44,440 bases of DNA from Candidatus Jorgensenbacteria bacterium GW2011_GWB1_50_10 (GTDB taxonomy: Bacteria; Patescibacteriota; Minisyncoccia; UBA6257; GWB1-50-10), in assembly GCA_001004105.1 (NCBI GenBank), contig LCQK01000005.1:1-44440 (forward strand), in the 5' to 3' direction. Position 1 is the stretch's first letter. The number at the start of each line of letters is the position of its first letter. A program made the translations under genes and the position numbers. A model generated the notes under the pieces. The model was given only the letters and a program-made list of their open reading frames with translations, searched no databases and was not told the DNA's origin. Shown here in pieces: positions 1 through 10,816 of the stretch.

Positions 1-294
1 CGCACAGTCGCGTACACCATGACCCCGAGCGGCAGTTCATGGAGCGTACAAATCAGCAACCTTCAACCCGGCACATACTACCTGAACGTCGGCGTAGAAA
101 CAACGCTCGGCACACAATGGGCACTATCCGTAATGAAAATGAGCTTCATCAACGCAGCGGTCGTAAACATTCAAGGAGGCAGCAGCGGAAACGGAAACTG
201 GTATGACTGGTTCACGCCAATCCGTGACTTCGGAATAATCCTCGCAATCGTCGGACTCGTAGCAACGTTCTACTCGATGCCTCGAAAACCGTAA
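1..294 (+). CDS. C-terminal part of a surface protein (5' truncated by window edge), C-terminal TM
   Basis: Frame is open to the window edge; beta-rich end, TM 'DFGIILAIVGLVATFYSM' and short basic tail; resembles the C-terminus of ORF 31932-34157 ('WFLNIGVTTSTGTIWGLHIFSLTF'). Confidence 0.7.
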   Translation, partial: RTVAYTMTPSGSSWSVQISNLQPGTYYLNVGVETTLGTQWALSVMKMSFINAAVVNIQGGSSGNGNWYDWFTPIRDFGIILAIVGLVATFYSMPRKP

Positions 295-306
295 CCCCGA
301 ATATAG

Positions 307-1236
307 GTGATTGCGGAAATGTCTAGCACCGGAACTTTGAGGGCAGCGCAGGTTCTACTGCTGTTTTTAGGTTTCGGTGTTATGCTATTGGGAGCGTTTT
401 TTCCAGTAATTAACACTTTCGTGACTCAGGCAGTTATCAACGTTGGTGGGGGTGCTGCCCCGCAAATCACGGTGAACTCGCAGGCAAGTGCGCTAACAAT
501 TCAGTGTATCTCATCAGGGGCAACATGCGTAACGGTTACTGTCAAAGGGTCAGGCTTCACATCAGGCGGTCAAGTTTCCGTAATCCAGTACGATGCTGGC
601 CGGGTCACGAAAACACACTCAACGGGATACCATTCAGCCGACTTTTCTACAGGAGTCACCTTTGAAATATGGTCCGGGTCCGATAAAGCCATAATCAATG
701 CCGTTGACCAGTCCACAAACAAGCAAAGCAACGATGTTCTATTAACCATCACGCAGTACGGCACACCACAATTCGGAACAACCGTCACAATGGAAGACGG
801 AACAGGGCAAACCTTCACGCTGTTCACAACCAGCAACGTTCAAGCCAAGAGTCCCCTATACTTCAGAGTCGCAGTCACACAGGGCGCGAGCAGCGTACAA
901 TCAATGATGTTAACGAACTATCCGCAAGGCAACATCAACGGACTAGCAACAACCCCACTAACAAGAGGGGCCGCCCCGCAAGGTTCCCACTTTCCATCAG
1001 ACCAAAACAGTTGGTATGGTTCGCTTACCCTAGCGCCAGGAACTTATATTGTCCAAATCAAAATAAATCCGACTTCGGGCACCCCATTCTATGTTATCAG
1101 TATTCTCGGATATGTCGGTGTACCCGCCCCGTACGATACCGGCTACGTAGCTGGAACCGGAATAATGCTCGTCGGAGCCATCATCACGCTGTCTGCCGCT
1201 TTCGCTATCCCGTCTAGGAGAAGTGGTATGCCATGA
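307..1236 (+). CDS. Secreted/membrane-anchored beta-rich protein, N- and C-terminal TM segments
   Basis: GTG start, hydrophobic N-terminus, C-terminal TM followed by RRSGMP. Confidence 0.75.
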   Translation: MIAEMSSTGTLRAAQVLLLFLGFGVMLLGAFFPVINTFVTQAVINVGGGAAPQITVNSQASALTIQCISSGATCVTVTVKGSGFTSGGQVSVIQYDAGRVTKTHSTGYHSADFSTGVTFEIWSGSDKAIINAVDQSTNKQSNDVLLTITQYGTPQFGTTVTMEDGTGQTFTLFTTSNVQAKSPLYFRVAVTQGASSVQSMMLTNYPQGNINGLATTPLTRGAAPQGSHFPSDQNSWYGSLTLAPGTYIVQIKINPTSGTPFYVISILGYVGVPAPYDTGYVAGTGIMLVGAIITLSAAFAIPSRRSGMP

Positions 1237-1577
1237 TGCACCCTCGTAGAATTAATCTGCCAGTCCTACTGGTCAGTTTGCTCCTGCTCGCGGCAGCAGT
1301 ATTCTTCTTCATCAACCCGCCCGTACAGTCGCAGGCAATAATTGAAATTGCTGGAACAGCAACCACCGCAACCTCGACAGCAAGCCAGACAAGTTCCACT
1401 CAGACAACCACGTACACGAGCGGCTCATCCACGTACACCAACACGTACACATCAACCTCAACCACGACAACCAACCCACCGCCCACAACAGCCCCGGCAT
1501 GGTGGTTTTACGTGGTCGTCAGCATATTCGCGGTGACTGGCGCGATTTTATTGGTTAAAGGGACCGGATTAATGTAA
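1233..1577 (+). CDS. Small membrane protein with Thr/Ser-rich stalk between two TMs
   Basis: Overlaps previous stop (ATGA); 'TTATSTASQTSSTQTTTYTSGSSTYTNTYTSTSTTTT' linker. Confidence 0.7.
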   Translation: MMHPRRINLPVLLVSLLLLAAAVFFFINPPVQSQAIIEIAGTATTATSTASQTSSTQTTTYTSGSSTYTNTYTSTSTTTTNPPPTTAPAWWFYVVVSIFAVTGAILLVKGTGLM

Positions 1578-1642
1578 TCTGAAATGGTTAGTAAACGATA
1601 AGAACGTAAGCGGGGTTATCTACGGTTGTCGGGTAGGATGAT

Positions 1643-4021
1643 TTGCGGCTGGCATACCGAAAACTCATCTTGTACAGCCTACTGGTCTTAACCATCATCC
1701 TAATCCCAGCCACTCCGCAACCTCAAACCCAAACCACGAACACACCAACAAGCGGTTCCAGTAACCTGCCGAAGATTCCAGAGCACCAGAACTTCTGGGA
1801 CTTACTGCCAACAATCAAAACATGGCTGGAGAATCTGGGTAAGGATACTGCCCGTTGGTATCCACAATTAGGGTACATGCAACCCGTTTACGCGGCGACA
1901 AATTTCACGAATGGGTTTGAAGCCAACAACTTTGATTTGTGGACTGATGGTGGAACAACAACATGGCAAATAGGTACTAGCTCAGTACCGGGAGCACCAT
2001 GGGCACCACATGCTGGAACATATATGGCTTATTGTGATGGAACTCATGATGGGGATTTAATATCAGACAACATTAATTTGTCAAGTGTTACAACATCATT
2101 TGTTGTTGATTTTTGGTATATGGATGATGATATTGACCCAGCAGATACTTCGGATTTATACTATTACGATGGTGCTTCGTATGATTTAATAGCTGACCTC
2201 AACTCTGCGACAGAGGATACATGGCTCCATTATCAACAGACAGTTACAGATTCTCAATATTTCAAATCCAATTTCCGAATTGACTTTAAAGAATCTGCTG
2301 GTAGTGGAGAAGTTTTATTTGTAGACGATGTTCTAGTAACATCAAGCGCAGGTAATCCTGTCAGTTTAAGCGACTCAGCGAAATTGACCGATACGTTGCC
2401 GTACAAGTTTGTTGGCAAACGATTATCTGAAGCCAATAATCTCATAGACCAATTATTCAAAGGACAACCGAGAACGAACGCTGACATGTTAACTGTAACT
2501 GATTCAATTCTCAAGAATGCGGGAAAACCATTCACCGATGTCATGAACTTGCTTGATTCAATTCAAGTAGGCAACATGAAACCGCTCAGCGAATTCATAA
2601 ACCTGATTGATGCTTTAACCGCTCAGAAAGGTGGTGGTGGACAGAGCAACCCAGTAAGTCTCGCAGACGCGTTGAACCTAGTCGATTCCTTACTGAAGGG
2701 AAGCGAAACAACAATAACAGAGTTCCTAACTCTAACAGATAATGTTCAACTTAGCAACCTGAAACCGTTAACGGCCACCGTAACATTCATCGACGTTCTA
2801 GGACACGCCGTTCTTAAACCATTACCAGAAACACTAACCCTCTCAGACGTTCTATCGGTCAAATTCGTCGGACAACGAGGATTATCCGACACGCTAACAC
2901 TGATTGACTTGTTAGGTCGTGACATCGGCAAACTCCTATCGGGCACGGTTAATGTTGCTGATGCGTTGAACTTCAAATTTGTGGGCACACGCACTCTATC
3001 TGAAATTCTATCCCTGTCAGACTCGTTGGTGCTTGCGACGGGGAAGTTTCCAAGCGATGTACTGAATCTTGTTGACTCACTCAGTTCACGTTTCAGTGGA
3101 ACCCGCAGTCTCTCAGACATCATTACACTCGTCGATACTTTGACTACGCAATTCACTGGCACACGCCAGCTCTCAGACATACTCAACCTAACCCACGCAG
3201 TAAGTATGGGGAAGTTGCTCACCGCGAATATTGCAGACACATTAGCCCTAACGGAATTTTTATCGTTCAGGTTCGTGGGAGCCAGACCCCTAACCGACAT
3301 AGTTAGTCTGCAAGATTTACTTTCACGAGGACATCAAAACCCGCGTTCAATCACCGACGCCCTTAATTTGCTTGATTCAATTCTGAAGAACTCGGGAACC
3401 GCTTTCACTTTTACTGAAACGTTAAATTTGAATGATGCGGTATTCTACCAGTTCGCTGGCTCACGCCCACTCAACGACGCTCTAAACATAATCGGTCTAC
3501 TGACCGCGCAAAGCAGCGCCTCGCAAGCGTACACGCGCTCACTCACAGACATTCAAACTTTGGTTAATTTGCTCTCTGCGATATTCACCACTACCTCTAC
3601 TGATGACCCCAGTGGCATGATACTTACTAGCACTGGCTCAACAAGCTCAACAACAACCGTAACAAAAACCACTACCACGCCCTTCTTCGGTAACCTCACA
3701 ACCCTCATAAACCCGCCCTCATACGGCGTGTGGCCTATTGCACTAATCCTCAGCCTCGGAATATTCGCCATAACCATGCAATACGGCATTCCAGAACTAT
3801 ACAACAAGAAAAGATGGCTCATCACCCTCACACCACTAATCCTACTGTTCGGCTTGATGACCTACGTCAGATTATTCAGCGGATTAAGCGACGACGCGAA
3901 GTGGGAGTCAACGATTGCGTGGGGCATACTCTTAGCACCCTTAGTCGTTTCCAGCCTAATCACAATTTACTTGAACGTGTCAAAAGTCAGCCTTGAAGAG
4001 TTGCGTCAGGAAAATGTTTAA
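1643..4021 (+). CDS. Giant repeat surface protein, paralog A (signal peptide, IPEHQ.FWD motif, LSDxLNLxDSL repeats, C-terminal multi-TM)
   Basis: 792 aa; TTG start; many ~22-aa repeats such as 'GTRSLSDIITLVDTLTTQFTGTRQLSDILNL'; C-terminal TMs. Confidence 0.85.
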   Translation: MRLAYRKLILYSLLVLTIILIPATPQPQTQTTNTPTSGSSNLPKIPEHQNFWDLLPTIKTWLENLGKDTARWYPQLGYMQPVYAATNFTNGFEANNFDLWTDGGTTTWQIGTSSVPGAPWAPHAGTYMAYCDGTHDGDLISDNINLSSVTTSFVVDFWYMDDDIDPADTSDLYYYDGASYDLIADLNSATEDTWLHYQQTVTDSQYFKSNFRIDFKESAGSGEVLFVDDVLVTSSAGNPVSLSDSAKLTDTLPYKFVGKRLSEANNLIDQLFKGQPRTNADMLTVTDSILKNAGKPFTDVMNLLDSIQVGNMKPLSEFINLIDALTAQKGGGGQSNPVSLADALNLVDSLLKGSETTITEFLTLTDNVQLSNLKPLTATVTFIDVLGHAVLKPLPETLTLSDVLSVKFVGQRGLSDTLTLIDLLGRDIGKLLSGTVNVADALNFKFVGTRTLSEILSLSDSLVLATGKFPSDVLNLVDSLSSRFSGTRSLSDIITLVDTLTTQFTGTRQLSDILNLTHAVSMGKLLTANIADTLALTEFLSFRFVGARPLTDIVSLQDLLSRGHQNPRSITDALNLLDSILKNSGTAFTFTETLNLNDAVFYQFAGSRPLNDALNIIGLLTAQSSASQAYTRSLTDIQTLVNLLSAIFTTTSTDDPSGMILTSTGSTSSTTTVTKTTTTPFFGNLTTLINPPSYGVWPIALILSLGIFAITMQYGIPELYNKKRWLITLTPLILLFGLMTYVRLFSGLSDDAKWESTIAWGILLAPLVVSSLITIYLNVSKVSLEELRQENV

Positions 4022-5120
4022 GCACAATTTTCTCATCATCATATTACTTTCAGTAATCACAATAGGCTCCGCTCAATCCGCGTACGCTGACTCATATTTG
4101 CTAAACGTGAACTCGGTTTGCATGATTCAAACGCGAGCAGTAGCTTGTAGTCCAAGTATCCCGGGGGCTGATGTAGGCAACCACATAGTTTACGCGTACA
4201 ACGCTCAGGAACCCGTTGGCACTCCGATTAATCTTTGGGTTACCACTCCGAGTTATGCTGGAATGCCGCAAGGCACACGATGGAACCTTGATGGGTACTA
4301 TTTGAATGGTGTTTGGAACGCGAACGTTTCCAGCTTCGTCCTAGTCATGGATAAGAACTACAATGCCACTTGGCAATGGCGTCAAGAGGTCAACTTGACC
4401 TTAACATCAAACTACGGTTCACCAACGCTCACCGGGGGCGGATGGATTCCAGTTGGAGGCCAAAAAGAAATCTCAGCAGAACAGATTTTCTTCATCGCAA
4501 ACGTGCAGTACATTTTCATGAAGTGGCTCGTGCAAACAGGAAATGCTTCTATGACTAATCCTAATTCGCCAACAACAACGGTGACGATAAACAATGTGCC
4601 GACGATTCAAGCGGTATATCAAATTGTTAACGCGTCCATGACGAACACGTACACGACAACAATTACCACGATAATTAGCGGCTCAACGGTTACCACGACG
4701 AGCACAGGCATATTCTCTCACAATCAAGTGACGGTGCAACTGCAAATCCAAGATTCCTCTATGAACCCGAGTCTACTCGCGAACGCGAACGTCACAGTCC
4801 TCGATGATGCTGGGCAGCGGGTTTGGAGGGGATTAACAGACCAGTCAGGTTTCACGGCGCAGTTCCAAGTCAACCCAACATTGATTTACACCGTGCAAGT
4901 CCAATATCTCGGAAGAAACTACGCTACACGCCAACAGTTCACTACGACCGGCACGTATCCCGTAGACATTGCTGGTTCTAACCCGTTAATTTCGTTACAA
5001 GCCGTCGCACCGTGGATTATCCCGATACTCGTCATCAGTATCGTTGTAATCGCGCTAATCTACTATCTTTCAAGCCGACGAGGACCAAGCAAACCGCACG
5101 TCGAGTGGGTAAGTCGATGA
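3993..5120 (+). CDS. Secreted protein with C-terminal TM, Thr-rich segment and Ig-like/carboxypeptidase-regulatory-like domain
   Basis: Signal 'MFKHNFLIIILLSVITIGSAQSAYA' (ATG at 4014 likely start); C-terminal TM. Confidence 0.75.
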   Translation: MKSCVRKMFKHNFLIIILLSVITIGSAQSAYADSYLLNVNSVCMIQTRAVACSPSIPGADVGNHIVYAYNAQEPVGTPINLWVTTPSYAGMPQGTRWNLDGYYLNGVWNANVSSFVLVMDKNYNATWQWRQEVNLTLTSNYGSPTLTGGGWIPVGGQKEISAEQIFFIANVQYIFMKWLVQTGNASMTNPNSPTTTVTINNVPTIQAVYQIVNASMTNTYTTTITTIISGSTVTTTSTGIFSHNQVTVQLQIQDSSMNPSLLANANVTVLDDAGQRVWRGLTDQSGFTAQFQVNPTLIYTVQVQYLGRNYATRQQFTTTGTYPVDIAGSNPLISLQAVAPWIIPILVISIVVIALIYYLSSRRGPSKPHVEWVSR

Positions 5121-5386
5121 GAATTCTATCAGACATGGGTACGGCAACACTCCTAACATTTGCGACTGGAGTAGTTATCTTTGCTACTGAGCGGCTTGGA
5201 CTTACGATGACATATCTCCTATCTCCGTTCCCGTTCTTGACGATGCCTGAAACTTTGCTCTTGCTGGTTTTTGCAGCGTGGACTGTTTGGTTCCTGATTC
5301 TGATTATTGCCCCGTTCTTCCGTAAGCCATTTATATCATCTCGTCATGATGGTGATTCAGTGGCTCAGCGTGGCGCGGACATTTAG
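5117..5386 (+). CDS. Small two-TM membrane protein, paralog of the C-terminal half of 38815-39279
   Basis: MRILSDMGTATLLTFATGVVIFATERLGL...; ATGA overlap with previous stop; listed ORF starts at 5012 but ATG 5117 fits better. Confidence 0.7.
   Translation: MRILSDMGTATLLTFATGVVIFATERLGLTMTYLLSPFPFLTMPETLLLLVFAAWTVWFLILIIAPFFRKPFISSRHDGDSVAQRGADI
5341..5352. promoter_or_regulatory. TCRTCATGAYGA palindrome copy
   Basis: tcgtcatgatgg, 1 mismatch; TATA-like catttatatc just upstream; overlaps start region of 5346 gene. Confidence 0.65.
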
Positions 5387-5909
5387 GCTTTACATTCAAC
5401 CCATTGTTCTCGGTGCTGTTTTCTTCGTTGCCGCAATCGCAATCTACGCGACCGTCTGGAATCTCATCATAATGTACAACGTTTTCCCGTCCACGCCCGT
5501 TTCCGCATCGGGCATGGTCACCGTCACCACTTTCCTGTTAACCACTTCAACGTTCATAACGAACCAGACAACTACGACTGAAGCAACTACTACGAAAATC
5601 TCGAATCAGACCACAACCACAGTTCTAAATGAAACCGTAACTGCAACCCGATGTCCAGCAGGCGTAACCTCATGCGCGGGCACAGGCGAGTCCGTAGTTG
5701 TCGTCGTAAATCGGCCAATCATTAACACGCCAAACTTCAAACTCGGACAAATGCCAATCTATGTTAGCTCAATGAATCCACCTTCATTAAATTTCTATCA
5801 CGAAACCTTCTACAGTGCGGTCGCTATTATCTGCACAGTTTACACGGTCACAAGCATTCTTAGTAATCAGAAGAAGATGAAACTACAACAAAGGAGGTTC
5901 GCTCGTTGA
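5346..5909 (+). CDS. Membrane protein with Thr-rich extracellular loop
   Basis: ATG/ATG/GTG cluster at 5346-5354 in frame with ORF 5307; two TMs and 'TTTEATTTKISNQTTTT'. Confidence 0.7.
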   Translation: MMVIQWLSVARTFRLYIQPIVLGAVFFVAAIAIYATVWNLIIMYNVFPSTPVSASGMVTVTTFLLTTSTFITNQTTTTEATTTKISNQTTTTVLNETVTATRCPAGVTSCAGTGESVVVVVNRPIINTPNFKLGQMPIYVSSMNPPSLNFYHETFYSAVAIICTVYTVTSILSNQKKMKLQQRRFAR

Positions 5910-6385
5910 GTGAAGGCGCGGATGAATTGAAGGTTACCTGTCCGAAATGCCAAAGTCATCTAGCGGTTCCATTGCCGAAATCTCAAAACCAAAGCATACC
6001 GTTAACAGGTCGGAACCGCATATTATGGTTCATGATTGGCTTCGCATGTTTCGCGATAATGGCGGTGTACCTAGCCGCGACTGGTGGATTGGACAGCACA
6101 ATTCTGTTGTTAACGTTGCCCGGAATTTTTGTCCCCCTTCTGATTGGTCAGTGGAAAACGCGAACTTTCGACGCGGCAACCCATAAACTTTGGGAGTGGG
6201 TGGGAAAACTGTCATGGCTCGGATTAATCTCAATGCTGGCCTTAAGCTTCAGTGTCCCATTAATATTTCTGGTTCTAGGACTGAGCATCATCGGAGTACC
6301 ATTCATCGCACTCAACATCGGAACATGGATGCTCGCACGACTAAGACGGAAACCCACAAAAATCCTACAAGTACAACCACAGTGA
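5906..6385 (+). CDS. Zinc-ribbon (CPKC) membrane protein
   Basis: TTG start overlapping previous stop; 'VTCPKCQSHLAVPLPK', then several TMs. Confidence 0.65.
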   Translation: MSEGADELKVTCPKCQSHLAVPLPKSQNQSIPLTGRNRILWFMIGFACFAIMAVYLAATGGLDSTILLLTLPGIFVPLLIGQWKTRTFDAATHKLWEWVGKLSWLGLISMLALSFSVPLIFLVLGLSIIGVPFIALNIGTWMLARLRRKPTKILQVQPQ

Positions 6386-7362
6386 GGCCGATTGCCTTGA
6401 AGATTTTGGTTTGTGGTGGTTGTGGTTTTATCGGGTCACATTTCGCGAACTTTCTCAAGAAGAAGGGGCACTACGTTCGGGTCGCAGACAATAGACCGCG
6501 CGGCGAATGTTACCTACCGCTCTTAGCGGATGAGGTGTGGAATTATGACTTACGTGGACCAACAATTGCTTCAATCGCCGTTACAGAAATGGATTGGGTT
6601 TTCCAATTCGCGAGTAACATGGGAGGCATGGGTTACCTTTCCTATACTAACGCTCCAATTATGCGTGACAACGCCTTAATCAATCTCAATGTTCTCGAAG
6701 CCGCGAAACAGGAAGGAATAAAACGAATTCTTTTTAGCAGCAGCGCGTGCATCTACAGTCATCTATTAGAAACGAAACCCAATGTGGTCCCGCTTAAGGA
6801 GTCCGACGCGCTACCAGCTTGGCCGGAATTATCTTACGGTTGGGAAAAACTATTCTCTGAATTTCTCTATCGAAGTTACGCTAAAGATTACGGCATGTCA
6901 GTTCGCATTGCTCGTCTACATAACGTGTACGGCACACACTCAGAATTCAAAAACGGACGAGAAAAAGCGCCAGCGGCTTTGTGCCGGAAAGTTGCTGAAG
7001 CTGAGAGTGGTGACGCAATAACTGTTTGGGGTGACGGGAAACAGACACGCAGTTTCTTATATGTTGACGATTGTGTTGAGGGGTTATGGCGTTTGATGAA
7101 CTCAAAATACGATAAGCCTTTGAATATTGGCAGCAACGAACTCACCACGATTAATAACCTCGCCAAATTAGCCATAGCCGCTTCAGGGAAGAAACTCCGA
7201 ATCAAGCATGACTTGACAAAACCACAGGGCGTACGTGGCCGGAACGCCGACTTGACATTGATGAAGAAAATGCTGCGTTGGCAACCAGAAACAACCTTAG
7301 CAGAAGGTGTGCCGAAGCTCTACGAGTGGGTTGAGCAGCAAGTGGTGAAGGCGGTAGCATAG
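6382..7362 (+). CDS. NAD-dependent sugar-nucleotide epimerase/dehydratase (extended SDR)
   Basis: 'KILVCGGCGFIGSHFANFLKKKGHYV' Rossmann GxxGxxG; 'SSSACIYS' and 'YGWEK' (YxxxK); GTG 6382 start overlaps previous TGA. Confidence 0.92.
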   Translation: MRPIALKILVCGGCGFIGSHFANFLKKKGHYVRVADNRPRGECYLPLLADEVWNYDLRGPTIASIAVTEMDWVFQFASNMGGMGYLSYTNAPIMRDNALINLNVLEAAKQEGIKRILFSSSACIYSHLLETKPNVVPLKESDALPAWPELSYGWEKLFSEFLYRSYAKDYGMSVRIARLHNVYGTHSEFKNGREKAPAALCRKVAEAESGDAITVWGDGKQTRSFLYVDDCVEGLWRLMNSKYDKPLNIGSNELTTINNLAKLAIAASGKKLRIKHDLTKPQGVRGRNADLTLMKKMLRWQPETTLAEGVPKLYEWVEQQVVKAVA

Positions 7363-7381
7363 GCGACGGACGCTGCCCCTA

Positions 7382-8113
7382 GTGTCTGTTATAATTCCGA
7401 CGTTGAACGAGGCCGAGTTCGTATCACCACTCATTAAAGCCCTTAACCGTCAGACTTTCCAAGACTTCGAGGTTCTAATAGTTGATGGAGGAAAACATGG
7501 ACCGAGCGTTGATGATACTGTTTCCATCGCTCGAAAAATGGGGGTGCACGTTATTGCCGCAACTTTTCAAAGTGTTTCCGAAGCACGTTCAATCGGCATG
7601 ACTAATGCTTACGGCAATTTGCTGGTCTTTACTGAAGCTGATACATTACCACCGTCAAATTGGTTGCAATTAATTATCAACGAATTCGACGATGCAACCA
7701 TAGCGGTTGCTGGTGCGGGTGTACCATTTGATGCATCGAGCCTTGTTTGTTTGGAATATGCGATTTACAATGCACTACGAATAATCATGGGAAAGTTACC
7801 GAATCCTTTTCGTCATGTTTCAGCAAGCGCATACAATATCGTCGTCCGAAAATGGGCATATCAGAAAGTCGGCGGCTTTGAACCCGACATGCTTCCGAAC
7901 GATGATGGAATACTTGGACGCAAACTAATGTTCATTGGCAACACAAAGTTCAGCCCAAACACTGCCACATACATATCCACCCGTAGATGGCGAAAAGAAG
8001 GTTTTCTAAAAACAAACCTACATTACTTGTACGTGGCGGAAAACTTCTTGAACTTCCTAGCGCCTTTACTGGCTCCGTTGAAGAAACGGTGGGGTAGGTT
8101 CGAGAAAGCGTGA
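7382..8113 (+). CDS. Family 2 glycosyltransferase
   Basis: 'MSVIIPTLNEAEFVSPLIKALNRQTFQDFEVLIVDGG' GT-A fold N-terminus; 'TEADTLPP' acidic motif. Confidence 0.92.
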   Translation: MSVIIPTLNEAEFVSPLIKALNRQTFQDFEVLIVDGGKHGPSVDDTVSIARKMGVHVIAATFQSVSEARSIGMTNAYGNLLVFTEADTLPPSNWLQLIINEFDDATIAVAGAGVPFDASSLVCLEYAIYNALRIIMGKLPNPFRHVSASAYNIVVRKWAYQKVGGFEPDMLPNDDGILGRKLMFIGNTKFSPNTATYISTRRWRKEGFLKTNLHYLYVAENFLNFLAPLLAPLKKRWGRFEKA

Positions 8114-9132
8114 GGCTAGTGCTTATCACAACAACGATTCATGTGCCGAATGTGCTTCGTTCATATCGCAGATTCGAACCCGACATGGAAATTCTCATTG
8201 CTGGTGACAGGAAAACTCCGCATGATGAAGTAAGAGTCCTAGCGAATGAAATTGGCAACGCAACGTACTTCAGCGATAAGGACCAAGAGCGAGCGGGCTA
8301 CCGTTGTTCGGAGGTTATGGGTTGGAACAAGATTATGCGCCGCAACTTCGCGTTACTCGAAGCCATACGGTCACACGCCGAAATAATAATCAGTATCGAT
8401 GATGACAATCTCCCACTGAGCAACAAACACATAACTGACTTCAACAGCTCTTTATCAACCCCGTTTGATGGGTTCAAGGCCACATCGGAAACGGGATGGG
8501 TCAATGCTGCTGAATACTTAGCTCCTAAAGTCTACTATCGTGGTTTCCCGTTCACCCAAAGAAATATTGACCATGTGCCTTCAATGGTAACTGCTGAAAA
8601 TGCTAAGGTAGGGGTAGCAAACGGTTTAACGTTAGGTGACCCTGACATCAACGCTATCGACCGTATTCTCACCCGTTCCATGACCTATCATGCTTCACCA
8701 ATTCTTGAATCTGGTTTCGTAGTTGACCAGAAATGCTTCAGCCCTTTCGACTCACAGAACACCGCGTTCAATCGTGAGTTATCACCGCTGATGATGATGC
8801 TTATCGGAGTAGGCAGGTACGATGACATTTTCGCTTCCTATATCGCTGAGCGAATAATGTGGGAAACCGACTGGCACGTACACTTTGGCAAGCCTTTTGT
8901 TTGGCAGACACGCAACCAACACAACCAGTGGATTAATTTACGGGACGAATTATTCGGCATGGAGTACACTGAGAAATTCGTTGAAGACCTGCAAACGGCA
9001 GAACTGGAAAAGAACGATATTATCGGCAATCTGCAACGTGTCTACGACCATCTCGCTAAATCCGACTACTTGCCGCAGATAGTTTTCGATATGGCACGAG
9101 CATGGCTTGAGGACTTGGAAACAGTATGCTAA
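8110..9132 (+). CDS. Putative glycosyltransferase, GT-A-like (DUF288/RGP-like?)
   Basis: 'IIISIDDDNLPL' DxD-type motif; translationally coupled to upstream GT2. Confidence 0.65.
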   Translation: MRLVLITTTIHVPNVLRSYRRFEPDMEILIAGDRKTPHDEVRVLANEIGNATYFSDKDQERAGYRCSEVMGWNKIMRRNFALLEAIRSHAEIIISIDDDNLPLSNKHITDFNSSLSTPFDGFKATSETGWVNAAEYLAPKVYYRGFPFTQRNIDHVPSMVTAENAKVGVANGLTLGDPDINAIDRILTRSMTYHASPILESGFVVDQKCFSPFDSQNTAFNRELSPLMMMLIGVGRYDDIFASYIAERIMWETDWHVHFGKPFVWQTRNQHNQWINLRDELFGMEYTEKFVEDLQTAELEKNDIIGNLQRVYDHLAKSDYLPQIVFDMARAWLEDLETVC

Positions 9133-9259
9133 TCGCAGTGAGGGAGAGGGTTAGGCGTTTTCTACGTGAACTCGCGCAAGTCCTATCGTTAGGCAGCGCG
9201 CGTCGGATGAGTTAACTAAATATATTACTTACGGCATAAAACAGGTCGCATGACAGCAA

Positions 9260-10816
9260 ATGAGCACGTACACACCCGCCTACTCTAAACATTCAGGATG
9301 GATGCAAGCTGTTCAGGAAGAAATCACGCAAACATACGATGTCGTCCTATTTCAACCGAAAACTGGCATCTACGATTTTCTCGATTGGGGTCGAATGCCC
9401 ATCGGATTACTTTCCGTTGCTACTCCACCATATCGAAAAGGGTACTCTGTGAAAATTATTGACCAGCGAGTAGACGACAACTGGCGAGAACATTTACTGA
9501 AAGCAATTGGTGCGAACACAATTTGTTTCGGTACTACGGCTATGACTGGTTCCACAATCAAACATGCAGTTGAAGCATCAAGATTAGTCAAACAACATTT
9601 CCCTGATTTAACAGTAGTTTGGGGTGGGATACATGCGTCCCTTACCCCAGAACAAACGCTAGAACACCCAGCTATCGATATAATTGCCATATCTGAAGGT
9701 GACTTTACATTTCTCGAATTAATTGAAGCGCTCAAAAATCATACTCCGCTAACACAAATTAAAGGCATAACCTACAAAGAAAAAGAAAACGGAAGCTACA
9801 GGCAAATCACAACTCCCGAACGACCTTTCGAAAGAAATCTCGACAACTTGCCTGAACTCGCATACGAACTTGTCGAACCATATATGGAAAGGTATGTTGA
9901 ACGTGGAACTGAAACTGGTCGAGCTGGGGACTTTGTATTTTCTAGAGGCTGCCCATTTCGATGCGAATTCTGTTACATACCCGCCTTTGCCCGGCGTCAA
10001 TGGAGGCAACATTCACCGAAGGAATTGGTACGACGCGTTAAGCATATTGTGCAGAAATATAATTTGAATTTCATTTGTTTCTTAGATGACAATTTCTTCA
10101 CGCGTATTGATAGCGTTAGAGAAATCTGTAAACTTTTCATTCAAGAATTGCCGGGACTAAGATGGAGGGCGGTTGGATTAAGAATTGATACAGCAAGTAA
10201 AATGGTGGATGAGGATTTCAAATTGCTTTGGGACTCTGGTTGTCGTGACATCTACATCGGAGCTGAAACTGGTGACCCCGAAATGATGAAACATATTGAC
10301 AAAGACATTACAGTTGACGCCATGCTCGCGGTAAACAAGCGGCTTGCTAAAACTCCGTTAATCGTCAAGTACACGTTTATTTGTGGATACCCGTTTGAAC
10401 GAGAAGACCAATTACAGAACACGATTAAGGTTGCTCAGCAACTTGTTCGTGAGAATCCCAATGCATACGTTCCTTTGAATCTATTGACCCCTTACCCCGG
10501 GGCGAAAACTTATGACGAAGCCGTTGAAGCAGGGTTTGTTCCACCTAAAACACTTGAGGAATGGGCTGCTTTCAGCCTTGATGATTGGATGCTCACCTAT
10601 CCGAATTGGCATACGAAACAACAAATTAGACGGTTAGCAAGCATGGCTTTCAGCGCCGTGTTCGCTAATCCGAAGGTTGCCAGCCGCATCGACAATCGCT
10701 TAATCCGTTGGCTGTTCAAACTGTACGGCCCAATCGCACGTTTACGTTTCAGGCATAACTGGCACGCGTTCCCAGTGGAAAGTATGATGGCTCGAATGAT
10801 TCTGCGCCATGTTTAA
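9260..10816 (+). CDS. B12-binding-domain radical SAM protein
   Basis: N-terminal cobalamin-binding-like region; 'RGCPFRCEFCYIP' CxxxCxxC cluster motif; 'YIGAETGDPEMMKHIDK'. Confidence 0.93.
   Translation: MSTYTPAYSKHSGWMQAVQEEITQTYDVVLFQPKTGIYDFLDWGRMPIGLLSVATPPYRKGYSVKIIDQRVDDNWREHLLKAIGANTICFGTTAMTGSTIKHAVEASRLVKQHFPDLTVVWGGIHASLTPEQTLEHPAIDIIAISEGDFTFLELIEALKNHTPLTQIKGITYKEKENGSYRQITTPERPFERNLDNLPELAYELVEPYMERYVERGTETGRAGDFVFSRGCPFRCEFCYIPAFARRQWRQHSPKELVRRVKHIVQKYNLNFICFLDDNFFTRIDSVREICKLFIQELPGLRWRAVGLRIDTASKMVDEDFKLLWDSGCRDIYIGAETGDPEMMKHIDKDITVDAMLAVNKRLAKTPLIVKYTFICGYPFEREDQLQNTIKVAQQLVRENPNAYVPLNLLTPYPGAKTYDEAVEAGFVPPKTLEEWAAFSLDDWMLTYPNWHTKQQIRRLASMAFSAVFANPKVASRIDNRLIRWLFKLYGPIARLRFRHNWHAFPVESMMARMILRHV

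Noticed and set aside
2746-3300. 184-aa minus-strand ORF (and 17244-17621, 16878-17225)
   Set aside because: Shadow of the repeat region on the opposite strand; composition is a reverse image of LSD/LTD repeats.
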